From assembly GCA_036927565.1 (NCBI GenBank), contig JAYESD010000008.1, forward strand, positions 22,648,100 to 22,712,099: 64,000 nt of DNA, written 5' to 3'. This DNA is from Tuctoria greenei. Lineage: Eukaryota; Streptophyta; Magnoliopsida; Poales; Poaceae. A program made the position numbers and the translations under genes. Positions 33,793-44,883 of this stretch are shown here, one piece after another. Position 1 is the stretch's first letter, and each line of letters begins with the position of its first letter. The notes beneath the pieces are model-generated. The model saw only the letters and a list, made by a program, of their open reading frames with translations, was not told the DNA's origin and ran no database searches.

Positions 33793-35430
33793 TGAAAGTG
33801 CATCTAGGCTAATCTCCGTGCATTTTGATGATTAATCACAACACTTAAGTGACTAATGAGCATTACAAGTGTAAGTACAGGTGGTTGAAGATGGACGGCG
33901 TTGAATGCACTCAAAAAATAAAAAGAGAAGAAAAAGACAAAAAAACTCGAAGGATAGAATTTAGGCTTTTAAATTCATTGTGTTGAGTTCAGCTACTTAG
34001 CTTGAGTGTGTTCAATGAGTCAAAGTGTTAAGAATCTTCTAAGAGCTCATAGTCCAAGCTAGACTAGATTGAGAGATGAGTTGAAGCAGCCCCTAAGAAC
34101 AGGGTCGGACTTGTCCGGGATGGAAGGCCGAACTAGTCCGGCCACATCGGACTGATCCGATGTTAGGCAGACCAAGAGTCTCTATCTGAGTTTGGACTTA
34201 TCCGTTTGAGGACGGACTAGTCCGTGATGAGTGTGTATGTGTCCTTCTGGGACTAAGTCCTGAAGGACCGGACTAGTCCGCCCTGGGGGCCGGACTAGCC
34301 CGCTCGGGCACACTAGTCCGTTTCAGACCGGAAAAGTAGTTCCTGACTGAGATCATACTAGTCTGTTCCGTGTCAAACTAGTGTGTTGTGGACTTGGAGG
34401 TGATTGCTGAGACTAAGTCCTGGACGGCCGGACTTGTCCGCTCTTAGGGGACGGACTAGTCTGATGGGCCAGACTGGTCCGTTCTTAGTCGGAACAAATA
34501 GTTCTATGTGAGATCGGACTAGTAAGTTGTTGGACGGACTAGTCCGTGGTGTAGTGACCGTTTGAATTCAAAAGGTGGCGGGGACTTTGTGGTTGGTCAA
34601 GGGTGACATCACTGGTCCCCACAGGCCGAACTAGTCCGGGGTCAAAGGTCGCACTAGTCCGCACTTTTTCTGGTGGCAACGGCTACTTGTCGGGATCCCT
34701 ATAAAAAGGAATCCCCGGCCCCCAAAGGGTCACTCTCGAACCCTAGCGCCGCCACAGCCTTCCTAGAGCCATCCTAGCTCTCTCTCTCAACCATTCTTGG
34801 AGTTATAAGAGCGATTTTTGAGGATTTGTGAGTTGTGGAAGAGAGGAGAGAAGAGTTTGCTTGATCTTGAGCTCTTGGTTGATCCTCTCCATTTGACTGA
34901 TTGATTTGAGTTTGTGTGTGTTTTGATTTTCGATCTTTTCGAGTTGTAAACTTTTGGAAGCCTCAAGTTGTGAGTTGCCCCACGGATTTGGTGATTACCC
35001 CCGTGATTTAGTGGAATAGTAGTCGGCCTTTGTAGTGGCTAAGTGAAGAAATAGTTGAGTGAAACTCTGCCTTTCGTGGGCATCCTCAACGTAAATCTCG
35101 CGTCTTGTGTTTTTTATTTGACTTACTCGTTCTTATCTAGATCAAGTTACGGATCTACACGTTCTTCATCTTAATCTTGTGATTCGTCTCGATCTAGTTG
35201 TTTTCACTTCGTGCATATCAACAACTAGATTGTTAGGTTCATTTACTTTACTGTTCATCAAGTTAAGTTCATCGAATCGCATAAAACATCTCACCTTTTC
35301 TGAAGTTTGACTCCCTGACCGGACTAGTCCGCCCCCAGGCCGGACTAGTCCGCACTCTGTAGTTCGATGAACTTTTATTGAGTTAAATTTCAGATTATCT
35401 GTCTATCTACCTCTCTCTAGACAACTTTCA
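33793..35430 (+). repeat. 3' LTR of Copia 1
   Basis: 1638 bp, TGAAAGTGC...AACTTTCA. Roughly 10% divergent from the 5' LTR over the first 200 bp. It carries the GGACTAGTCC array and TATA box at 34700. Confidence 0.93.
34700..34709 (+). promoter_or_regulatory. TATA box, Copia 1 3' LTR
   Basis: TATAAAAAGG, equivalent to 16147. Confidence 0.7.
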
Positions 35431-35435
35431 GTCAC

Positions 35436-35958
35436 AGACTTGGGCACGGCATGAGTGGATCAGGGCATCAGGCTGATGGAGAACACAAAACGGAACATAT
35501 ATTGCAAGAACTCCTTTGTTGGCAACATCTCCGGCTTATTCTGAAAACAAGCTGCTAAGGGCTACCTGTGTTCTCGAGAACTGCACGATGATCCCCCAAC
35601 GGTGTTGAACATTACTCTGTGATTTGAACCTAGTGTTCATGCTCTGTCGGTTGCATTGCTGATGAACACGACACTAGTAGAATAGGGCATCGGAACATAG
35701 GAAATACTGCAAGAATCCGCAGCGTACATAAGCTTCATCAGTTTTGCCCTTGTAAGCTAGAGGTGAATTGCAGACAGTCCCCCTAACGTATTTCTATTGT
35801 GCATACTATGTGATGTGAACGATCTGTCCAACGTGCACTCTCCATCAGTGGCTTCCAAATTGCATTGTACAGTGATACTCTGGAAATACGCGGACCCGCA
35901 ATAGCAGAAAACGCGAATGGTACAGTGATTCTCGCCGCCACATCCCGTTCCGTCGAGA
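35436..35958 (-). other. MULE interior, possible 3' flank of captured GST
   Basis: No ORF. It lies directly downstream (minus strand) of the GST stop codon, so it may be captured 3' untranslated sequence. Confidence 0.35.
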
Positions 35959-36150
35959 TTAGAACGGCGCCTCAGTGGATGACGGGCGCTGCAGCTCCTT
36001 GACCATCTTCCACGACTCGCGGTTGGAGATCTCGTCCCATCACCTGCTCACGTTCTGGCACGACTCGATGAGGTGTGCCGAGCGCAGTTCCAACGCCATG
36101 GCGTCGGCGTTAGGCAGGTGCGACAGGTCGGCGAGCGTGAACTTGATACC
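35959..36150 (-). pseudogene. Phi-class glutathione S-transferase C-terminal fragment
   Basis: The minus strand encodes the C-terminal end of a plant phi-class GST: FTLADLSHLPNADAMA, then NVSR-stop-WDEISNRESWK, ending RPSSTEAPF and TAA at 35959-35961. Motif FTLADLSHLP and the WWDEIS-type helix near the C-terminus are typical of plant GSTF proteins, which conjugate glutathione to electrophiles in the cytosol. One tryptophan codon of the usual WW pair is TGA. Only about 60 residues are present and there is no N-terminal thioredoxin-fold domain. It sits inside the MULE termini, so it is best read as a captured and decayed gene fragment. A resident host-gene remnant is less likely. Confidence 0.8.
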
Positions 36151-36337
36151 AAATGTCAGCAAGGCTTACTCTGTTAGTAAATACTCTAGTTCAATATTTC
36201 CCTAAAAAATTGAGCTTGAAGTAGCACACAACAGCTTACCTGGCAGATCCACCGAGAGATTAGGCTCCTTGGGACCAGCAAGGTTGCAGACACAGGTATT
36301 TCATCAATGACAGCCGGATCCCACCGTAGAATACATG

Positions 36338-36521
36338 TAGGGACTGCCACATAGGCAGCTGATATGACAAAATCGTCCATGTAAACTATTTAAGGCGGTA
36401 AAATAAATAGTATTAGGAAGTTTATGGTGTTAATAATCTGGTTTTATATAGTATGGGGATGAATTAGTCTCTAAGGCATAGATCGGAGGGGGGGGGGGGG
36501 GGGGGTAAGTAGACTTTTTAC
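36338..36521 (-). repeat. Right terminal inverted repeat of MULE
   Basis: Reverse complement matches 14756-14918. It includes a run of 18 G (36488-36505) that corresponds to a shorter C run in the left repeat. Confidence 0.85.
36488..36505. repeat. G18 homopolymer
   Basis: Eighteen consecutive G within the MULE terminal repeat. The length could be a sequencing artefact. Confidence 0.9.
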
Positions 36522-36530
36522 TTTATGTTA

Positions 36531-38107
36531 TCAGATGGAAAGTTTATGGTTAAAAATGCACAAATCGTGAAATGAAAATTGTGTGTTTTAGATTTGCATT
36601 CTAATTGTTCCCATGAGGGATGGCATGGTATGGGCGACCATGGAGTTGGCCTACTCGGATAGTGCCTTCCTCGCGCCGCGGTGCGTCTATTCATCACAAG
36701 TGATGCAAAGAATATGGTTGATGCAAGGAACGTGGCCTCACTAGTGCTTGCCACACCCATGCCATGGTGATCGTACCGCGGTCATGTGCTCACGCTGGTG
36801 AACAACATCTCGCTTTTCCGTGTAGTCGGTGGTCATCATCTCAATGCTAGATCGCACAAGTCGAAGGAGACGCGTGAACATCCTTGTCGCTCTCACGCCG
36901 TCTTCCTCGTTGCGTTCACAAGCTAAGTGAGAAATTCCATGTCCTCCAAACAGTTGGAATCTTCTTGAGCCCTCCGATCTAAATCAAGTTTGGCAGGAGA
37001 AACCTTGAGGATGTCCATTTTGAAGCACCATCACCGTGTTTTTGCCTAGGTCGATGATGCAACCTACGTGTTTCGAGGGCTTGACCGCAAGTAAAGTTCA
37101 TGAAGAATTTCATACTCCAAGGGACCAAGGAGCTCCAGGAGGAGGCACACATAGAGGCATTGTAGGAAGCTAACATAAGAACATATAGAAGCAAGACAAG
37201 CTCCTATTTTTAATCATAAATCGTTTTAAAATTCTTTTATACACAATTAGTGTATATTTATTATTTTATGTGCATTATGTCTAGGATTTGGTTGTAAGCT
37301 TCATTTGCATAGCCAAGGAATCTTTCTGGACATTGGAAAAAAGTCATCACCTGCGTTGTTATTAGATGCTTGCTAATTATAGGTGATTGGTAGAAGTCGA
37401 ATGGTTGGAATCCGCTCGTAAAATTGTAGGTTTTGAGAAATGTGGGGGGGTAAATGAAAAATCTTGGATCACACATGATGTAATTGGAGACCGAGCAGGA
37501 GGGTAGAAAAGCAACAAGGTGTGGTCTTGTGTGCATCTTGTGTGCATATGTCTGCCTGTGTTGATTAAGGATCACACTGTAATCGATTATTTGGGCAAGT
37601 ATTGAATAGTACTATGTGAATGCTAGTTTATGAGACCTAGTGGTAACAAACGTCTGTGGCCACTCTCTCTCAGGATAAAGTGATCAAGTTGGATGTAAAT
37701 TCGCAAGCGCATCAATGACATGGATGGGCGACACGTGTAGGGACCCACTGTCTACAGTGGGGTCCGTTTTTGCTATTGGGATGCTTTGGAAAAGGTTGTC
37801 ACGTACGATGTAAAGTGAAGTGTGTCATGTGCTACTTCCAAATGGGCGTATGTGTCATGCACTCGGGTTTCTCCCTGCAAGATTAAAAATCAGATCGAAT
37901 CGCCATTCACTCACGATGAAAATGAGTTTGCCTGTTCACTACGTTGACACATAGTAAGAAATATTGTCATATTATGAAATGTGATCAGCTGCTTGTATTT
38001 AGAATTACTATTCTACAACGTTGTATGCTTATACATAGTTGCTAACTAAAATTTATATTTTTGTCAACTTTTAACTTGATACTAAAACCTGCAATTAAAG
38101 ACTCACT
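36531..38107. other. Unassigned DNA between MULE and next transposon
   Basis: About 1.6 kb without a supported gene. Short frames show no family motif. GGACCCACTGT/ACAGTGGGGTCC at 37741-37765 forms a near-perfect hairpin. Confidence 0.3.
37741..37765. repeat. Short hairpin
   Basis: Arms GGACCCACTGT and ACAGTGGGGTCC separated by two bases, one bulge. Confidence 0.6.
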
Positions 38108-38727
38108 ATTAGGGCTTGTTTGGCAGCAGAGGGTAGATAACCTAGGGAAGGAAATCCCTTCCTTGTCTGATGTTTTCCAGGGGTGCATCCTTCCCGACCG
38201 TGGGTGGTTTCCCAGTCTGCATTTGGCAGCCGTGGGAAAAAAATACCAGGGTTTTTTCAGAAAACATTGAAAAATGCTTAAAATATCTAGAAAATAAAAA
38301 AGACATTCTAAAAATACAAAAATGCTCTAAAAACTCAGCAATTCAGGAAAAAAAGATGTAACATGAAAGACACATAACAGGACATAAACACTAATATCAC
38401 GAAAATTTGAGTTCCATTGTTACTGCAATACAATGGAATTTGTTTGTGCATTACAAAAACATCCTACAAACATCATAAAAAATATTCTCCATTAGCTTGC
38501 AAAAATTCATCACAGTACAAGAATGCATTAGCACTGCAAAAGTATTCGTGCAATCCATTGTGATTCACTTCATACACCATGTTTTCTCAAATTGCAATAA
38601 ATATGAACTAGCTCTAAACACTTGAACATGTACTTGTTACTGTCTCAATTGCACCAGCCAGTTGATGAAGTCTCCTGTTGAACAGCAATGTGGGAGATAT
38701 ATTAGTTACAAAAAATTAAATACACTT
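38108..38727. mobile_element. Probable DNA transposon remnant, left part
   Basis: GGGCTTGTTTGGCAGC near 38113 is typical of terminal repeats of grass hAT or PIF-type MITEs and their larger relatives. The AT-rich interior continues after Copia 2 at 62922. The opposite terminus is not in the window, so the assignment is tentative. Confidence 0.4.
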
Positions 38728-40374
38728 TGAAAGTGCATCTAGGTTCCCCGTGGGTTTTGGATAATTGATGAAGACAATTAAGTCGCTAATGAGCTCAAGT
38801 GATCCTTAGCACATGTGTGGACTCGATCGGAGACGCAAACCCTCAAAAAGGAAAAGGAAGGAAACGGAGTCGACTCGAAGCGTAGAAACTAGGGTTTCTA
38901 GCGTGTTGAGTTGGACTAGCCGTAGAAATAGGAGGGTGTGTGCGTAAAGTGCAAAGAGATCAAGTTAGGAGCCCAAGAGTGGTGGTTTAGGTAGAAACCC
39001 CTTTGAGAGTTGAAGTTAGAGTAGTCTGGCAGGAGGGCCGGACTAGTCCGCCTGAGTGGCCGGACTAGTCCGCTCCTGGGCAAACTAGTCCGTTTTGGCA
39101 CGGACCAAAAGGTCATGTGTGACTTCGGACTAGTCCGTAGTGGGACGGACTAGTCCGTGGTACCCCTAGGGTGAATATTCGCGACTAAGTCCAGGAGAGC
39201 GGACTTGTCCGTTTTGGGACGGACCAAAAGGTTCTGAGTGAGATCGGACTAGTCCGTCCATGGGCCGGACTAGTCCGTGTTGCTAAGTTCAGAGAGGTTT
39301 TGCGACTAAGTCAGGGAGGCCGGACTAGTCCGCCTGGGTGGCCGGACTAGTCTGCACCTCCAGACTAGTCCGTTTTCCACGGAACAAAAGGTTCTGTGTG
39401 AGAACGGACTAGTCCGCTGTAGGGCGGACTAGTCCGTGTCTATGTGACCGTTTGAATTTGAATATTTGGCGGGTAGTGTGACGATCGTCACGACAGTTGT
39501 CGGGACCTGACAGAGGTCAGTGGTCCCCTAGGCCGGACTAGTCCGGGCCTGAGGCCGTACTAGTCCGCCCTTTTGCTGATATCAGCAGTTTGGGCTCGGG
39601 ACCCCTATAAAAAGGGGACCCCCGGCTTCACTTTGAATCACCTGTAACCCTAGCGCCGCCACAGCAAAACTTGGAGCATTCTTGAGCCTCTTTCTTGCCT
39701 ACTTTCCCTCTAAAACTAACTCTTGAGTGGATTAGGGTTTAGTGAGGTGGAGAAGAGGAAGAACATTGCGCTTAGGCTCCCGGTTTGATCTCTTGCACTT
39801 TGTGAATCTTTGTGATCTGTGGCTTGAGTTAATCTTTGTGATTTGCAATTGTAATTGTGGTGGGAGCCTCAGATTGTGAGAAGCCCCAACGAATCTTGTA
39901 TTCATTCTTTGTGATAGTGGAGAACCAAGTTAGGCCTGTGCGGTAAACTTGGTGAGGGAAGGGTTGTTGAACCCGGTCCTTTGTGGACTCCTCAACGGGG
40001 ATGTAGATTCTTTGTGTGGGATCGAACCTCGGGATAAAATCCTTGTGTCTCCGTGTTCTTCGCATTTCATTTATCGAATATTTCGTTCTAAGGTTGCTAG
40101 TTTTGTCTCGTGCTTCATATTTCTATAAACTTGTTCCTCTTAGTCATATACTTGTGTTGGTAGTTGCTAAACTTGACATAACCATATCCTCACCTGTAGC
40201 CTCGAGAAAATCGCCTTAAAACTTGCTAGAAACACTTTTTAGGGATATTCACGCAGGCTGACCGGACTAGTCCGCCCCCAGACCGGACTAGTCCGCCCCC
40301 TGTAATTTAATCTCATTTTATTAAGTCATTTGCAGGTCGATTAGCCTATTCACCCCCCCTCTAGGCAACTTTCA
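38728..40374 (+). repeat. 5' LTR of Copia 2
   Basis: 1647 bp, TGAAAGTGC...GCAACTTTCA. At least ten exact GGACTAGTCC copies plus variants lie between 39020 and 39575 upstream of the TATA box (39606), and two more at 40262 and 40284. Confidence 0.95.
39606..39615 (+). promoter_or_regulatory. TATA box, Copia 2 5' LTR
   Basis: TATAAAAAGG between GGGACCCC and GGGGACCCC, which makes a short stem around it. Confidence 0.75.
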
Positions 40375-40375
40375 A

Positions 40376-40388
40376 TTGGTATCAGAGC
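40376..40388 (+). promoter_or_regulatory. Primer-binding site, initiator Met tRNA
   Basis: TTGGTATCAGAGC one base after the LTR end. Confidence 0.9.
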
Positions 40389-40423
40389 GGGACTCTCCAC
40401 AAAGAGTCTAACAACTCGGAGAG

Positions 40424-42653
40424 ATGGCCGGAGTGGTGTTTGAAGAGGTGTTGACCAATGATTCTCAACCGACACGTGAGGAGACAATGGCTTATCAAGA
40501 CAAGCCAACCGATGATGAGGAGACTCGCCAGCTCAAGGCGAAGCTCCGGGAGAAGCTGAAGATTGTTGCGATTGATCCGTCAAGCTCATCAAGTGGTGGT
40601 GGCGGAGTCAACTACAACCGACAAGGGTTCAACTATGAACGCCTTGCCGCCAACAACCACTACCTTTCCATCCCATTGGGGAAACCTCCCCAATTCGATG
40701 GAACTGACTACGGGATGTGGAAGCACAACATGAAGATCCACCTTGTGTCACTCAATCCCTCACTATGGCAAATTGTGTTGACCGGGGTGCACATCCCTAA
40801 GAATGAAGAAGATATCACTCCGGAGCAAGCCGTGCTCCTTCACCGCAATGCTCAAGCGGCCGGAGTGATCATCTCATCCCTCTCAAGAGATGATTTCAAC
40901 CGAGTGGATGGACTTGAAGTGGCCAAAGACATTTGGGACACTCTCAAGACGGCTCATGAAGGCAACTGAGTCGTCAAGGAAGCAAAGATTGAACTCATTG
41001 AAGGAGAGCTCGGGAGGTTTGCCATTATGGATGGTGAATCTCCCCAAGAGATGTACAACCGCCTAAAGATACTCATCAACAAGAGTAGATCTTATGGCTG
41101 TACCAAGTGGACAGACCACGAGGTGGTGAAGAGAATGATTCGGGCATTTATGCCTAGAAACGTCTCTCTATGCTCCATGATCCGAGAAAGTCTGGGGTTT
41201 GCCAAAATGACCCCGAAAGAGGTCCTTGGAAGGATCATCAATCACGAGATCATGGAAAAGGAGGCGCTCTTCTACAACGACCTTCAAAGATTCACCGCCT
41301 CGAAGATGAAGAATGTTGCACTCAAAGCAACATCCTCCCAAAAAGAGCAAACAGAAGATGATGAGGAGAGCCTTGACACCGATGAGGAAGAGGCCTTCTT
41401 CATCAACAACTTCAAGAGGATGATGAGGAGAAGAAAAGGAGGATACAAGCATGAAGGAAAAGGCAAAGAAAAGGCAAGGCCCAAAAACAAGAGGGCTTGC
41501 TACAATTGTGGCGAGTATGGCCACTTCATAGTTGATTGCCCCCATGAAGAAGTGAAGAAGAAAAAGGAGGGAAAGCCTCAAGAGAAGAAGTTCTTCAAGA
41601 AGAAGAGGCCCTCCAGACAAGCACACTTGGGCAAGGAGTGGGACTCTAACGATGAGTCCTCCTCCGAAGAAGAAGAGGAGAAGATGGCCACCATAGCCAT
41701 CGGGAGGAGCTCCAAGGGAAGCAAGCTCTTCCCCAACCTCAACAACGACTACAAACCAACTTGCCTTATGGCAAAGGAGGGAAGGAGAAAGGTAACATCT
41801 CACTCCTCCTCCTCCATTTCCTCTCATGATGAATTTGATAGCGCTAGTGAAAATGAGCACATGTTTAAGGACATAAGCAAAAGCACCTTGCGTAGGATGA
41901 AGTTGCTTATGGATGAGATCTTTGAGAAGGAGGAGCTCATCAACAGACAAGAGGACATGCTCATCCTTGAAAAGGAGAGATGTCAAGAGCTTTCTAAGCA
42001 AGAAAACGTGTTCAAGTCTTGAGGAGAAATCAATTGAGCTCAAGGATGAACTTGGGAACTTGACAAAAGTTAACAAGATCCTTGAGACTCAATTTGGGTC
42101 CCTTAAGAACAATGTAGCCTCTTCCTCCAAGAGCCCAACCTCCTCAAAGGCCTCATCCAATGCAACCACGCCTTGCAAGTACTCTAACTTAATCCTTAAA
42201 CTTAAGGATGAACTAAACTTAGCGCAAGGCAAGCAAGCACCTAAGGGTGCCATCTTTGACAAGGAGAAGGTGGCGTATGCACGAAGTGCATACACCAACA
42301 CAAGACCTCCCCATGTCAAGGATGGTCTTGGCTATACTAGAAGTGGTAGGCACAACGCCAAAACCTCCAAGTATGGAAAATACATGATTGTCTTTGTTAA
42401 GGGAAGTTCATCTACAACTAAAATTAAGAAGAACACATCCACTAGCAACAAAATGCCTAAATCTGAACCGCATCCTCTATTTCATGATTTTGATGCTTCT
42501 TATGTGCTTATGAGGAACAAATATGGCAAGGTGTTTGCTAGATATGTTGGGCCACTCCGCAAGAGCCCCAAGCCTTGCGTGTGGGTGCCCAAATGCCTCA
42601 CTACTAACGTCAAAGGACCCAACTCCGCTTGGGTACCTAAAAGGAAGGAATAA
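40424..42653 (+). pseudogene. gag: Copia 2 gag, interrupted
   Basis: Capsid/nucleocapsid precursor. Start ATG 36 bp after the primer site. The gag core (YLSIPLGKPPQFDG, MWKHNMKIHL, DIWDTLKTAHEGN) is followed by TGA at 40967-40969, then continues in the same frame (VVKEAKIELIEGELGRF, KWTDHEVVKRMIRAF) to a perfect zinc knuckle CYNCGEYGHFIVDC near 41500. A Lys/Glu-rich part follows. A frameshift near 42005-42020 moves the frame to the C-terminal part (FHDFDASYVLMRNKYGK, WVPK) ending TAA at 42651-42653. Besides the UGA and the frameshift the gene is well preserved. The UGA is at the same codon as in Copia 1. Confidence 0.87.
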
Positions 42654-43438
42654 TCTTGTTTTGTAGGCATACTCCTCCGGTGGATCCAAATGGGTGCTCG
42701 ATAGTGGGTGCACTAAACACATGAGCGGAGAGAGGAGCATGTTCATAGAGTATGAGGAGAACGAGGACCCAAGTGAAGGAATTTTCTTTGGGGAAAATAT
42801 CCAAGGTAAAATCCTTGGCTCGGGTAAAATTGCTATTTCCTCTTCGCATACTCTATCCAATGTTTTCCATGTCGATTCCCTAGACTATAACCTCCTATCC
42901 ATATCACAACTATGTGATAAGGGATATAAGTGTATATTTACTAGTGAGGGTGTGAGCGCCCTTAGAGAAGGTAATGACTCGATAGCCTTTAAGGGAGTGC
43001 TCAAGGGAAAGCTCTATCTTGTGGACTTTACCACGGATAAAGCTCAACTTGACACATGCTTAATCGCTAAAACCAACATGGGATGGCTTTGGCATAGGAG
43101 GCTAGCCCATGTTGAAATGAGGAACCTTCAAAAGCTCCTTAAGGGAGAGCACGTTCGTGGCCTAAAGGATGTGGTGTTCGAAAAGGATAGGCCATGTAGT
43201 GCGTGCCAAGCCGGAAAGCAAGTAGGAGCTCAACACCCCTCTAAGAATGTCATGACGACAACTAGACCTTTGGAGTTGCTCCACATGGATCTTTTTGGCC
43301 CCATTGCTTATATTAGCATTGGTGGCAACAAGTATGGTCTAGTCATCGTTGATGACTTCTCTAGATATACATGGGTGTTCTTCTTGCATGATAAGAGTGA
43401 AACCCACGGTGTCCTCAAGAAATTCCTAAGGAGAGCTC

Positions 43439-44287
43439 TGTCGACTGTTGGAGTCGGCAGATCCCCTGACACTACGAAAGTGTTGAAGGAGTTTGTGGTT
43501 CGGTTTGGGCGCGCGGAGATTTAAGAAAGTGAAACGCGATTGGACACGAGTGACACAGTGGTTTACGTGGTTCGGGCCGCCTGAGCGTAATACCCTACTC
43601 CACGGGGGTGTGTATGTGTGTTGTATTAACTTGTGAGCTTCAGAGTGTTCGAGTGTTCGAGAGTTCTCGAGTCCCCCCTTGTGTATCGTCGGTTTGTCCT
43701 TTTATAGTACAAGGACAAACCGTTACAAGTCAGCCTGGCCCGACATGTGGCCCTAGCGGTTATTAGTATTGATACACGAGATTAATTGTTGTTAATAACC
43801 CTGTAACGGCTCCGACAGTACCGTTACAGGTGTTAAGATCGTCCGATTAAATATCATTAATGTGGAATTAATGATAATTAATCGGGTCTTGAAGTCCGCG
43901 GCTGTCCTTTGGAGATCCGGAGTCGTTACAACGTCTCCCGGGGGTTTGAAGCGGCTAGCTCCGACGTATGGACACGTGGCAGCTCCGGAGCTTGCTTGGG
44001 AGAAGCGGGAAGCTCCGGGGCGGCCTGGCACGTGTCAGGTCCGGAGCTTCTCTCGGTCAGGGGTTACCTCCGGAGGTGCCATTTCAGTACCTAGCCCGGA
44101 GCTTCACCCTTGCGGGTAATAGCTCTGGTCTGACAGTACACGTGGCAACCTAGGATCTAACCATGTTGGAGAAGCGGGTCCGATTACGTCTGGCGAGTGG
44201 GCCCCCGAGGGTCTTTCATTTGAGAAGATGTCCTTCCCTTGAGATTTTTGTAACCTCAGGGGGTGTATGGTTTTTAGGGTACCGACA
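43439..44287 (-). repeat. 3' LTR of Tat Gypsy
   Basis: 849 bp. G-box cores CACGTG at 43973, 44029 and 44139 (56 and 110 bp apart), each with CTCCGGAGC-like sequence nearby. TATA box 43700-43706 on the minus strand. Confidence 0.95.
43700..43706 (-). promoter_or_regulatory. TATA box, Tat 3' LTR
   Basis: TTTTATA reads TATAAAA on the minus strand. It is framed by GTCCTT and AAGGAC, an inverted repeat. Confidence 0.7.
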
Positions 44288-44300
44288 GTGGCCCCCTGGA
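44288..44300 (-). promoter_or_regulatory. Polypurine tract of Tat Gypsy
   Basis: GTGGCCCCCTGGA; minus strand TCCAGGGGGCCAC directly before the 3' LTR. Confidence 0.65.
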
Positions 44301-44883
44301 CCTACCTCCGGGGAAGGCCAACGGGATGAAGTCATTCCGCCGGAGGTGGGTCCACACTTACGACTCTTGAACTGGGTCTTCAAGGGTCTTCGGAGGTGCC
44401 TTTTGCGGGGCTTTACGGTTAAGTCCCGACGCGTGGCGCACCTCAGGCGGTAGATAAGATCTTTGACGTGCGGATCTCTCGCAATTGAAGGTCGCCAGTT
44501 CCCGATACGAAAACTGTATCGGTTCCGCGCGCCTTGTCAGTCCGCCGCCCTTGGGTTTCCCGCCTCGTGATGACAACTGTTCGCCTGGGTAAGAACCTCG
44601 ACTTGATCGTCAGGGTGGTCCCGGGCCCTCTTGTCATCGGCTGGGTTGAATTCTTGGGTAGTATCCTTGACTCCCCTGCAGTTTCCATCCAAGCGTCGCG
44701 AGGGCTTACTTAAGAAGGAAAGCGCACCGTCGGGAGTTCTTTACGCTTTCCATCTGTTCTTGCGCTCAAACTCCCAACTTGTGCTTTGCTCCTCTTCTCT
44801 TGCCTAGCTGTGCTGCGATGGAGTTGGGTCTGCGTGAGAGTCGTTTGAAGACGGAGAGCGATCTGAAGAAGGTCTGAGCCCTC
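44301..44883 (+). other. Leader/promoter region of antisense gene
   Basis: Non-coding between LTR and antisense gene. In frame with the gene, an ATG at 44818 opens 19 codons that end at TGA (44875-44877), seven bases before the ATG at 44884. This is either a short upstream ORF or the original N-terminus with one nonsense mutation. Confidence 0.55.

Larger units (their letters stand above)
15240..35430 (+). mobile_element. Copia 1: old Sirevirus-like LTR retrotransposon
   Basis: LTRs 15240-16892 and 33793-35430 start TGAAAGTGCATCTAGG and end ACAACTTTCA or GCAACTTTCA. The flanking duplication is GGCAC (15235-15239) and GTCAC (35431-35435), one mismatch. The primer site TTGGTATCAGAGC follows the left LTR and a polypurine tract AAAAAAGGGGGGAT precedes the right LTR. 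The internal order is gag, pol (protease, integrase, RT, RNase H), a spacer, and a third ORF. An 8330-bp long-LTR element sits between the third ORF and the 3' LTR; without it the element is about 11.9 kb. LTR divergence near the start is about one base in ten, so it is the oldest of the large elements. Every ORF is broken. Confidence 0.93.
14756..36521. mobile_element. Mutator-like element, probable Pack-MULE, split by Copia 1
   Basis: A perfect 9-bp direct repeat TTTATGTTA flanks it (14747-14755 and 36522-36530), the size typical of Mutator-like elements. The termini are inverted: GAAAAAGTCTACTTACC at the left and, reverse-complemented, GTAAAAAGTCTACTTACC at the right, with similarity running about 160-180 bp inward. 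Removing Copia 1 and its duplication leaves about 1.57 kb. The interior has no transposase but does hold a glutathione S-transferase fragment (35959-36150), which makes it a probable Pack-MULE. Terminal repeats have diverged strongly, so it is old. Confidence 0.85.

Noticed and set aside
40016..40219. Small ORF in the Copia LTR, also at 62556-62759
   Set aside because: Present because it lies in both LTRs; no domain, within the transcribed leader.
41168..42076. 302-codon minus-strand ORF
   Set aside because: Antisense shadow of Copia 2 gag.
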